Part shown: one piece after another, positions 7,004-13,375 of the stretch
Position numbering within the stretch: position 1 is the stretch's first letter
Layout of the letters: each line of letters opens with the position of its first letter
Assembly (NCBI GenBank): GCA_029932675.1
Contig: JAOZPP010000075.1
Span: 1-17,360, forward strand
Direction of reading: 5' to 3'
DNA from: a bacterium
Lineage (GTDB): Bacteria; SM23-81; DAOVCL01
DNA: 17,360 nucleotides
Program-made: the position numbers and the translations under genes
Notes under the pieces: model-generated
Told to the model about the DNA's origin: nothing
The model's input: only the letters and a program-made list of their open reading frames with translations
The model's database searches: none

Positions 7004-8416
7004 CTACCTTCTCGTGGGTATTTTGGCTACCAATCTCCTCAGCTCCTCATTTCTTTCTGCCTCCTTTAAGAAGGCCTTCCTGGCAACAGGGGCCATAATA
7101 TCGAAGAGCCTGGGGTTTTCCTGACATTCCTTGGCAAACTCCAAGTTCCTCAAGGTGTTGGTGTAGTCTGGGCTCTGAAACCTATAGGTGAAGTTTGTAT
7201 GGATGTCATACTTCCCCTCCACCAGGGCTACCACATCCTCGGCAAACACCCTCTCCTCATCAGTGGGGATGACGAATATCCTCACCTTTGAACCTTGGCC
7301 AGTAATCTCCAGTTCTGCATGCCGGGTGCGCGCCAAGCGATTCTTCTCCTCATCATACCTGATCCCTAAGTGGTGCAAGCCATCGAGGGATTTGGCCCTG
7401 ATGGTATCTGATAGCTCCCCTACCCCGGCAGTGAAGACGATGGCGTCGATCCTACCGAGGGCAAATGTATAGGCCCCAATATACTTCTTAATCCTGTAGC
7501 TCTCTATCTCTATGGCCAACTCTGCCCTCTTCTCTCCCCTCCTTGCTGCCTCCACTACATCCCTCCTATCCGTATACTTTCCAGTGATCCCTAAGATCCC
7601 CGATCTCTTGTTCAGAATGGAATTCATCTCCTTTGGAGTTCTCGCCTCCTTCTGCATAATGTAGAAATCGATGGCTGCATCGTGGTCCCCCGCCCTCGTT
7701 CCCATCACCATACCCTCCAAGGGAGTAAAGCCCATCGATGTGTCATAGGAGACCCCATTCTTCACTGCGTTAAGGGATACCCCATTGCCTATATGACAGG
7801 TAACCAGATTGCATTCAAATGGATCTTTCTCTAAGAGCACGGCAGCCCTTTTGGCCACATAGAGGAGGGATGTCCCGTGGAACCCATACCTCCGTATCCC
7901 GTACCTTTCATACCACTCATAGGGAAGGGCATAGATATAGGCATGGGAGGGCATCGTCTGATGCCAGGCTGTGTCCATGATGGCCACATGGGGGACGGCT
8001 GGTATTAGCTCTTGGGCGGCCTCGATACCCAAGACGTTAGGAGGATTGTGCAGGGGGGCCAGATCGTAGAGCTTTTTAAAGGCGGCGATTACCTCCTCGG
8101 TGATCATCACGGACTTGGCGAACCTTTCCCCCCCATGAACGACTCGGTGCCCTACTGCGGAGATGGTGGATAGGTCGCTGATCACTCCATAGTCTGGATG
8201 CTGCAGCACCTCCAGCACCAGCTTTATCGCTTCCCGATGGTCTGGACAATCGTGCTCGATCTTTACCGGCTCCCTTCCAGGAACCTCATGAGTACAGAGG
8301 GAATCCCCGATGGTTACCCTCTCCACCACTCCGGTGGTTAGGGTTGCCTTGCGATCCCAATCGTAGAGCCTATATTTGACTGAGGAGCTCCCACAGTTGA
8401 GGGAGAGGACGAGCAT
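7004..8416 (-). CDS. ackA: Acetate kinase with C-terminal extension
   Basis: Acetate kinase interconverts acetate plus ATP and acetyl-phosphate plus ADP in the cytoplasm. The first 400 residues carry the whole family pattern: LSLNCGSSSVKYRLY (4-18), GHRVVHGGE with Arg91, MDTAWHQTMP with Asp148, GFHGTSL with His180, CHIGNGVSLNAVKNG (207-221), DTSMGFTPLEGMVMGTRAGD with Arg241, and VIPTDEE (382-388). These functional residues fall at the same numbers as in the Methanosarcina enzyme. Usual length is about 400; this one has 470. The extra tail from about residue 403 (IHTNFTYRFQSPDYTN onward) is mostly helical and charged and has no motif I recognise. The ATG shares one base with the isocitrate dehydrogenase stop (TAATG, 8418-8414), so translation is probably coupled. 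No phosphotransacetylase gene is visible in the window. Confidence 0.95.
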   Translation of the reverse strand: MLVLSLNCGSSSVKYRLYDWDRKATLTTGVVERVTIGDSLCTHEVPGREPVKIEHDCPDHREAIKLVLEVLQHPDYGVISDLSTISAVGHRVVHGGERFAKSVMITEEVIAAFKKLYDLAPLHNPPNVLGIEAAQELIPAVPHVAIMDTAWHQTMPSHAYIYALPYEWYERYGIRRYGFHGTSLLYVAKRAAVLLEKDPFECNLVTCHIGNGVSLNAVKNGVSYDTSMGFTPLEGMVMGTRAGDHDAAIDFYIMQKEARTPKEMNSILNKRSGILGITGKYTDRRDVVEAARRGEKRAELAIEIESYRIKKYIGAYTFALGRIDAIVFTAGVGELSDTIRAKSLDGLHHLGIRYDEEKNRLARTRHAELEITGQGSKVRIFVIPTDEERVFAEDVVALVEGKYDIHTNFTYRFQSPDYTNTLRNLEFAKECQENPRLFDIMAPVARKAFLKEAERNEELRRLVAKIPTRR

Positions 8417-9705
8417 TAGCTATCCATCCTCCTGACTATCTCTTGACCAAATTCTGATGTCTTAATCGGGCTCACCCCTTCCATCTGCCGGGCAAGATCA
8501 TAGGTGACCTTCCTGTCCATAATCGTTTTCTCTAAGGCCACTTCGATGAGCTGAGCAGCCTCTACCCATCCAAGGTAGCGGAGCATCATAACTCCGGAGA
8601 GGATGAGGGAGGAGGGGTTTACCTTATCCATCCCCCTATACTTGGGGGCCGAGCCGTGGGTGGGCTCGAAGAGGGCTACCCAGTCACCTATATTCGCCCC
8701 AGGAGCAATGCCCAGTCCGCCCACCTGAGCGGCACAGGCGTCGGAGAGGTAATCACCATTTAGGTTGGGTAAGGCGATGACATCATATTCATTGGGCCTG
8801 GTGAGCACTTGCTGGAACATCTGGTCCGCTATCCTGTCCTTCACCACGATCCTTTCCCCGGGGTTGCCCGCCTCTTTTCCACCGCGCAGATGGGCGAAAG
8901 CGCCAGGTTTGGTCATCGGGGTTACCCCATCAGGGCCTTTTACTTGATCCCAGAGCTCATCCTCAGTGATCACCTTATCCCTGAACTCCTTCAGTGCCAA
9001 CTCATATCCCCACTCCTTGAATGCCCCCTCGGTGAACTTCATAATGTTTCCCTTGTGCACAAAGGTAACGCTTTTCCTTCCGTTATCAGCAGCATATCTG
9101 ATCGCCTTGCGCACCAACCTCTGGGTGGCAAACCGGGAGATGGGTTTTATCCCGATCCCCGAATCTTTCCTCACCTTCGCCCCTAATTGGTCCTCTAAGA
9201 AACCCCTTAATTTGGCCACCTCCTCGCTACCTTCTTTGTATTCGATCCCGGCATAGACATCTTCTGTATTCTCACGGAAGATGACGATATTTAGCTTCTC
9301 CGGGTGCCTTACTGGCGAAGGGACCCCCTGGAAATACCTTACTGGTCTTACGCAAGCATAGAGGTCCAGGATCTTGCGCATGGAGACATTTAGGCTTCTA
9401 TAACCACCTGCTACTGGGGTGGTGAGGGGGCCTTTGATGGCTACTATATATTCTTTGATCGCATCGATGGTCTCCTGAGGGAGGGGTTGGCCAAGTTGGG
9501 CAGTAGCCTTCTCTCCCGCCAGGATCTCCTTCCAGCTAATCTTTCGCTTTCCCCCATAAGCCCTTTCCACTGCTGCATTCCAAACCATCATTGAGGCCCT
9601 CATAATGTCCGGTCCTATCCCATCCCCCTCGATATAGGGGATGATCGGTTCATCGGGCACAATTAGCCTCTCCTCTTCTACCCTGATCTTCTCTCCGCTG
9701 CTCAT
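8416..9705 (-). CDS. icd: Isocitrate dehydrogenase, NADP-type
   Basis: This 429-residue enzyme oxidises isocitrate to 2-oxoglutarate and CO2 and is close in length to E. coli Icd (416). Substrate-site motifs are [11 protein letters not shown] (24-34), [16 protein letters not shown] (95-110), [13 protein letters not shown] (143-155) and [17 protein letters not shown] (314-330). NADP use is indicated by [13 protein letters not shown] with Lys355, Tyr356 and Val362, plus Tyr402 and Arg406; all sit 11 positions after the E. coli NADP-binding residues Lys344, Tyr345, Val351, Tyr391 and Arg395. Ser104 matches the serine that enteric bacteria phosphorylate, but no such kinase gene is near. The start overlaps the preceding LeuD-type gene as ATGA (9705-9702) and the stop overlaps ackA, placing it firmly inside the operon. 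Confidence 0.96.
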   Translation of the reverse strand: MSSGEKIRVEEERLIVPDEPIIPYIEGDGIGPDIMRASMMVWNAAVERAYGGKRKISWKEILAGEKATAQLGQPLPQETIDAIKEYIVAIKGPLTTPVAGGYRSLNVSMRKILDLYACVRPVRYFQGVPSPVRHPEKLNIVIFRENTEDVYAGIEYKEGSEEVAKLRGFLEDQLGAKVRKDSGIGIKPISRFATQRLVRKAIRYAADNGRKSVTFVHKGNIMKFTEGAFKEWGYELALKEFRDKVITEDELWDQVKGPDGVTPMTKPGAFAHLRGGKEAGNPGERIVVKDRIADQMFQQVLTRPNEYDVIALPNLNGDYLSDACAAQVGGLGIAPGANIGDWVALFEPTHGSAPKYRGMDKVNPSSLILSGVMMLRYLGWVEAAQLIEVALEKTIMDRKVTYDLARQMEGVSPIKTSEFGQEIVRRMDS

Positions 9706-10205
9706 GGTTCTATCCTTATCTCCTTGTGTTTTCTGATATGGGCGGAAAGACCTCCCTCCTGCAGGATCCTGAGCATAAAACCAGGGATGGGAGCAAAGGT
9801 TAGCTCCTCTCCCTTGGTAAGGTTCTTGATCCGCCCTTCCTCTAAGTAGACCTCTAATTGATCCCCCTCATCGATCTTGCCTGTATCGCATTCGATGACT
9901 GGGAGGCCAACATTTATGGCATTACGGTAGAATATGCGGGCAAAGGTCTGGGCGAGCACAGCGCCCACCCCAGAGAGCTTGATCACCCGCGGGGCATGTT
10001 CCCTGGAAGAGCCCAGGCCAAAGTTCTTCCCCCCAACCACAAAGTCTCCGGGCTCAACCTTCTTCACAAAATTAGGGTCTGCATCCTCCAGGGTATGCTT
10101 GGCCAATTCCTTTAGGTTGCTGCGCAGATGGAAATACCTGCCCGGAGCGATGTGGTCGGTGGAGATATCATCTCCAAATTTTATCGCCTTTCCCTTTAAG
10201 ACCAA
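9702..10205 (-). CDS. Aconitase-family small subunit, LeuD-type (swivel domain)
   Basis: This 167-residue protein is the swivel subunit of a split aconitase-superfamily hydratase; it works with the large subunit encoded just upstream. Visible marks are [17 protein letters not shown] (9-25), [21 protein letters not shown] (59-79, with the anion-binding GSSRE) and [19 protein letters not shown] (88-106). The length is typical for the family. The substrate loop reads [11 protein letters not shown] (24-34); residues here separate isopropylmalate, homoaconitate and other substrates, but I cannot assign the substrate from it alone. The start is TTG at 10205, supported by AAGGAGG at 10216-10210, and no ATG or GTG lies close. 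Its position between the large subunit and isocitrate dehydrogenase, downstream of citrate synthase, favours aconitase activity over leucine synthesis. That is inference. Confidence 0.9.
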   Translation of the reverse strand: MVLKGKAIKFGDDISTDHIAPGRYFHLRSNLKELAKHTLEDADPNFVKKVEPGDFVVGGKNFGLGSSREHAPRVIKLSGVGAVLAQTFARIFYRNAINVGLPVIECDTGKIDEGDQLEVYLEEGRIKNLTKGEELTFAPIPGFMLRILQEGGLSAHIRKHKEIRIEP

Positions 10206-10216
10206 ATCTCCTCCTT
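10206..10216 (-). promoter_or_regulatory. Ribosome-binding site setting a TTG start
   Basis: Read on the minus strand, AAGGAGG (10216-10210) lies four bases before the TTG at 10205. It is the only strong Shine-Dalgarno in the 62-bp gap between the two aconitase-family genes, so it decides the unusual TTG start of the small subunit. Confidence 0.75.
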
Positions 10217-10267
10217 GTTTGAAGGGACTACGATATATCGACGGTTATTTCTGCGGAATAGCCGGGG

Positions 10268-11521
10268 TCAATGGATGAACTCCCGGGGATCGATGATCTC
10301 TCCCCTTATCGCTGAGGCAGCCACGGTAGCCGGTGAAGCAAGGTAGATGAAGCCCTGGGGATTACCCATTCTCCCCTTAAAGTTTCGGTTCTGGGTGGAG
10401 AGGCAAACCTCCCCATCGCCCAAGGCCCCCTCATGCACTCCCACACAGGGCCCACATCCAGGGGCAAGGACAGATCCTCCGGCCTCCACAAATGTGGTCA
10501 ACAGTCCTTCTTGGAGGGCCTGAAGGTAAGTTTTGCGGGAAGCAGGGATGACCAAGAGCCTAACCCCCTTGGCTACCTTTCTCCCTTTGAGTATCCGGGC
10601 CGCTATGCGCAGATCCTCGATCCTCCCGTTGGTGCAGGTGCCGATAAAAGCTTGGTCTATCTTTATCCCCTTAGCCTCCTTAGCCGGCTTGGTGTTATCC
10701 ACTGTGTGGGGGAAGGAGACCGTGGGTTCGATCCGGGAGAGGTCAAATTCCATCTCTTTTTCGTAGCTGGCGTCAGGATCAGGGGTTATCTCTCTAAAAT
10801 CCTCCTCCCTTCCCTGTTCTCTTAGGTATTCTCTGGTTAGCTCATCGGAAGGGAAGAGCCCCGCCTTAGCTCCTGCCTCCACCGCCATATTGGAGATGGT
10901 AAACCGCTCATCCATTCGTAGATTGGCTATCTCCCCGGAGAACTCTAATGCCTTATAGGTGGCCCCATCTGCCCCGATCTGGCCGATAAAGCTGAGGATG
11001 AAGTCCTTGGCATAGACCCCGGGCTGTAGTTTTCCCTGGAGAACAATGCGGAAACTTCTGGGCACCCGCAGCCAGACCTTCCCCAAGGCGATGGCATAGG
11101 CTACATCTGTGGAGCCCATACCGGTGGAGAAAGCCCCCAATGCCCCATAGGTGCAGGTATGGGAGTCTGCTCCCACGATGAGATCTCCCGGCCTGGCCCA
11201 ATCCTCTATCATCCTCTGGTGGCAGACCCCTTCACCCACCTCGGAAAGGATGGCCCCGGTTTTCTGGGAAAACTCCCTCATCTGGCGATGGCCATTGGAG
11301 AGCTCCTTGCGCGGGGAGGGAGCGGCATGGTCGATGAAGAGCACGGTCCTTTCCGGAACCTTTGCCTGAACCAATCCAGCTTCCTCCAACTCACTGATGG
11401 AAAGAGGACCTGTCCCATCCTGGACCAACGCCCCATCTACCCGAGCTACGACAAGCTCATCCGCCTCTACCTTTTTTCCTGTATGTTCTGAAATGATCTT
11501 CTCGGCTATGGTAAACCCCAT
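10268..11521 (-). CDS. Aconitase-family large subunit, LeuC-type (probable aconitase)
   Basis: This 417-residue protein is the iron-sulfur subunit of a split hydratase of the aconitase/isopropylmalate/homoaconitase group, which moves a hydroxyl group between neighbouring carbons. The 4Fe-4S ligands are Cys296 in GTCTNGR and Cys356 and Cys359 in PGCGPCVG. Other marks are FIDHAAPSP (62-70), VGADSHTCTYGALGAFSTGMGSTDVA (116-141) and the closing RNFKGRMGNP (379-388). The length fits the LeuC type and not the roughly 650-900 residues of fused aconitases. The start ATG at 11521 is preceded by AAGGGAGGAGGG, which overlaps the citrate synthase stop, so the spacing to that gene is only 18 bp. Its neighbours are citrate synthase and isocitrate dehydrogenase, with no leuA or leuB beside it, so I infer that it isomerises citrate to isocitrate. 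Automated labels may say 3-isopropylmalate dehydratase. Confidence 0.92.
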   Translation of the reverse strand: MGFTIAEKIISEHTGKKVEADELVVARVDGALVQDGTGPLSISELEEAGLVQAKVPERTVLFIDHAAPSPRKELSNGHRQMREFSQKTGAILSEVGEGVCHQRMIEDWARPGDLIVGADSHTCTYGALGAFSTGMGSTDVAYAIALGKVWLRVPRSFRIVLQGKLQPGVYAKDFILSFIGQIGADGATYKALEFSGEIANLRMDERFTISNMAVEAGAKAGLFPSDELTREYLREQGREEDFREITPDPDASYEKEMEFDLSRIEPTVSFPHTVDNTKPAKEAKGIKIDQAFIGTCTNGRIEDLRIAARILKGRKVAKGVRLLVIPASRKTYLQALQEGLLTTFVEAGGSVLAPGCGPCVGVHEGALGDGEVCLSTQNRNFKGRMGNPQGFIYLASPATVAASAIRGEIIDPREFIH

Positions 11522-11539
11522 ATCTCATCCCTCCTCCCT

Positions 11540-12835
11540 TTAGGCCTCTTCCTCGATCCACTTCGTGGTCACTGATTTGGGCCTTTCAATGGGGAGCATC
11601 AGGGCCCTATCCCAGACGAGCTCTGCTGTAATCCCCAAAGCCCGGCCTATGCCGAAAAGGACCGTGTAGAAGTCAAACTCCTTCACCCCATAATGGTATT
11701 GGAGACATCCGGAGTGGGCATCGACATTTGGCCAGGGGTTCTTGGCCTTTCCATGCTTCTGTAGGATCCCTGGCACTACCTCATATACCCTGGTCACAGT
11801 CTGCACGATTGGGTCATCTGGGCAGTGTTTCAAGGCAAATTCATGTTGGGCCACAAATCTGGGATCGGTTTTTCGGAGGACGGCATGGCCATAACCAGGG
11901 ATGACCTGCCCGCTGTTCAAAGTATCCCATGCATACTTCTCTATCTGCTCCTTGGTAGGAGTGCCTCCCAATTTCTCCATCATCTCCATTATCCATTTTA
12001 GACACATCTGGTTAGCAAGGCCATGGAGTGGGCCAGCCAGTCCATCTAAGGCAGCGGAGAGGGAATAGTAGACATCGGATAGTGCAGAGGCCACCAGATG
12101 GCCGGTGTGGGCACTGACATTCCCGCTCTCATGGTCCGAATGGAGGAAGAAGTAGAGCCTCATCAAATCCTTATATTCCGGCTTCTCTACCCCCATCATA
12201 TGGGCGAAATTGCCCCCCCAATCGAGGTTAGGGTCAGGTTCGAGATAAATGCCGCCCTTATATTTCAGCCTATAGATGCGCGCACCGATCTGGGGGAGTT
12301 TGGCCAGAAGGTTTAGGCAATCTTCATACATGGGGTCCCAAAAGTCTTCTTTCTTCATCCCCTCGTTATATCCTTTGGCGAAAAGGGATTCACTCTGTAA
12401 GGATAGGATAGCAGCGGAAAACATAGTCATCGGATGGGCATCTTCTGGCATAGCATCCAAAATATCCCAAATATATTGAGGGACTGCCATCCTTTCTTTG
12501 ATCTCTTCCTGGAGGTTTTCCACTTGGGTTTGGTTAGGGATTTCCCCGGTGAGCAACAGCCACCAGTGGGCCTCAGGGAGTGGCGCTTCATTCCCTGGGG
12601 ATTTAGGAAGTTTCTCCATCAGTTGGGGGATCGTATAACCGCGGAAACTTATCCCCTCCATTGGGTCGAGGGAAGAGGTATCACAGACCAAGCACTTCAC
12701 CCCTCTCATTCCGCCGTATGCCTGTTTTACCGTTACCTGAGAGATTACCTTATCCCCCTTCTCGGTGACAATCTTCCTTACCCTTTCCCTCTCCCTGGGG
12801 ATGATCTCTTGCAGCTTTTCTTTCAGTTGACTCAT
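11540..12835 (-). CDS. Citrate synthase, eukaryote-like type I
   Basis: This 431-residue enzyme condenses acetyl-CoA with oxaloacetate to give citrate. The catalytic residues are His271 in GPLHGLANQ, His317 in VIPGYGHAVLRKTDPR and Asp372 in NVDAHSG, each three positions before the pig mitochondrial residues His274, His320 and Asp375. The segment SDHESGNVSAHTGHLVASALSD is also close to the mitochondrial form, unlike the shorter bacterial type, so it belongs to the eukaryote-like branch found in some bacteria. I chose ATG 12835 because AAGGAGGAG lies just upstream with five bases of spacing. The frame is open further: an in-frame ATG at 12889 directly abuts an AAGGAG with no spacing, and a TTG at 12937 is part of the promoter. 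It is the first gene of the five-gene operon. Confidence 0.95.
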   Translation of the reverse strand: MSQLKEKLQEIIPRERERVRKIVTEKGDKVISQVTVKQAYGGMRGVKCLVCDTSSLDPMEGISFRGYTIPQLMEKLPKSPGNEAPLPEAHWWLLLTGEIPNQTQVENLQEEIKERMAVPQYIWDILDAMPEDAHPMTMFSAAILSLQSESLFAKGYNEGMKKEDFWDPMYEDCLNLLAKLPQIGARIYRLKYKGGIYLEPDPNLDWGGNFAHMMGVEKPEYKDLMRLYFFLHSDHESGNVSAHTGHLVASALSDVYYSLSAALDGLAGPLHGLANQMCLKWIMEMMEKLGGTPTKEQIEKYAWDTLNSGQVIPGYGHAVLRKTDPRFVAQHEFALKHCPDDPIVQTVTRVYEVVPGILQKHGKAKNPWPNVDAHSGCLQYHYGVKEFDFYTVLFGIGRALGITAELVWDRALMLPIERPKSVTTKWIEEEA

Positions 12836-12847
12836 CGTCTCCTCCTT
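12836..12847 (-). promoter_or_regulatory. Ribosome-binding site of citrate synthase
   Basis: On the minus strand, AAGGAGG (12847-12841) followed by AGACG precedes ATG 12835. This strong, well-spaced site decides between three in-frame starts of the citrate synthase gene. Confidence 0.85.
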
Positions 12848-12909
12848 TTTTGAACGTAAGCCAATAATTTCTAATGAATGTCGGTCCATCTCCTTGTTAC
12901 TCTTTTCAC

Positions 12910-12937
12910 ATAATATAAATGCAGCCCCCCTTGTCAA
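12910..12937 (-). promoter_or_regulatory. Sigma70-like promoter of the citrate synthase operon
   Basis: Read on the minus strand, a perfect TTGACA (12937-12932) is followed by a 16-bp spacer holding six G, then TATTAT (12915-12910), five of six bases of the -10 consensus. Transcription would begin near 12903 and leave a leader of about 70 nt before the ATG. No obvious operator or riboswitch was seen in the leader. Confidence 0.7.
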
Positions 12938-12985
12938 GGGAAAAGTGAAAATGTAGGATGACCTTAATCAAAGTCCTGTTAACAC

Positions 12986-13023
12986 AAACCTCCCGCAGAT
13001 CCTAAAGGATCTGCGGGAGGTTT
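12986..13023 (-). terminator. Strong hairpin, probable terminator of the protease locus
   Basis: AAACCTCCCGCAGATCC (12986-13002) pairs perfectly with 13007-13023 around loop TAAA, giving 17 bp. On the minus strand the stem ends in GGTTTGTGTT, a weak T-rich tail. It lies after the large surface protein gene and its decayed tail, and before the citrate synthase promoter, so it would insulate the two units. No gene was seen in 12938-13083. Confidence 0.65.
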
Positions 13024-13040
13024 GGTTCATTCTACTGCTA

Positions 13041-13068
13041 TGCTGTCAGGGCAGTGGCCCTGACAGCA
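13041..13068 (-). terminator. Second perfect hairpin beside the terminator
   Basis: TGCTGTCAGGGC (13041-13052) pairs perfectly with GCCCTGACAGCA (13057-13068) around loop AGTG, giving 12 bp. It has no T run of its own, lies 17 bp from the larger hairpin and comes first for transcripts on the minus strand. It may assist termination or protect RNA ends. Confidence 0.5.
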
Positions 13069-13083
13069 CAATTACATCTCCTT

Positions 13084-13360
13084 TTACCTTATTAACAGCA
13101 TCTCCTTAGGTATCCGAAAAATCGTTTGTCTGGATCCGGTAGAAATAGATGCCAGTGGAAACACCCTTGCCATTGCTATTCCTGCCATCCCAAAAAGCCT
13201 TGTGGTAGCCAGCTTTCTCTTCCTCATTCACTAATGTCGCCACTCTTTGCCCCATTGGGTTGTAGACCGTCAGCAGAACATAGCCGCTGTGGGGCAAAGC
13301 ATATTCAATCTCAGTTTCTGGGTTGAAGGGGTTGGGATAGTTCTGGGAGAGATAGTAACT
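13084..13360 (-). pseudogene. Decayed second type IX-style sorting domain
   Basis: On the minus strand, right behind the stop of the large surface protein and in the same frame, the sequence reads SYYLSQNYPNPFNPETEIEY and continues through YNPMGQRVATLVNEEEKAG and STGIYFYRIQTNDFSDT. This is a complete sorting domain of the kind that ends the neighbouring protein. It is cut off in front by stops TAG (13378-13376), TAA (13372-13370) and TAA (13363-13361). At the end, TAA at 13108-13106 stops it early; removing the T at 13108 restores KEMLLIR and a stop at 13086-13084, the normal end of such a domain. It therefore looks like the relic of a lost neighbour. A GTG- or TTG-started 63-residue peptide (13106-13297) can be read from it but is unlikely to be a gene. 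Confidence 0.75.
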
Positions 13361-13375
13361 TTACGGCAGTTAGGG

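Noticed and set aside
10268-11521. Leucine-pathway leuC naming
   Set aside because: The family fits, but leuA and leuB are absent and the neighbours are citrate synthase and isocitrate dehydrogenase, so no leucine gene symbol is given.
12836-12937. Longer citrate synthase start at TTG 12937 or ATG 12889
   Set aside because: The TTG is part of the perfect TTGACA -35 box, and the ATG at 12889 touches its AAGGAG with no spacing. ATG 12835 has a strong, well-spaced ribosome-binding site and the alignment to known enzymes begins there.
13106-13297. A 63-residue gene on the minus strand
   Set aside because: It is the middle of the decayed sorting domain, begins without a ribosome-binding site and ends at a frameshift stop.
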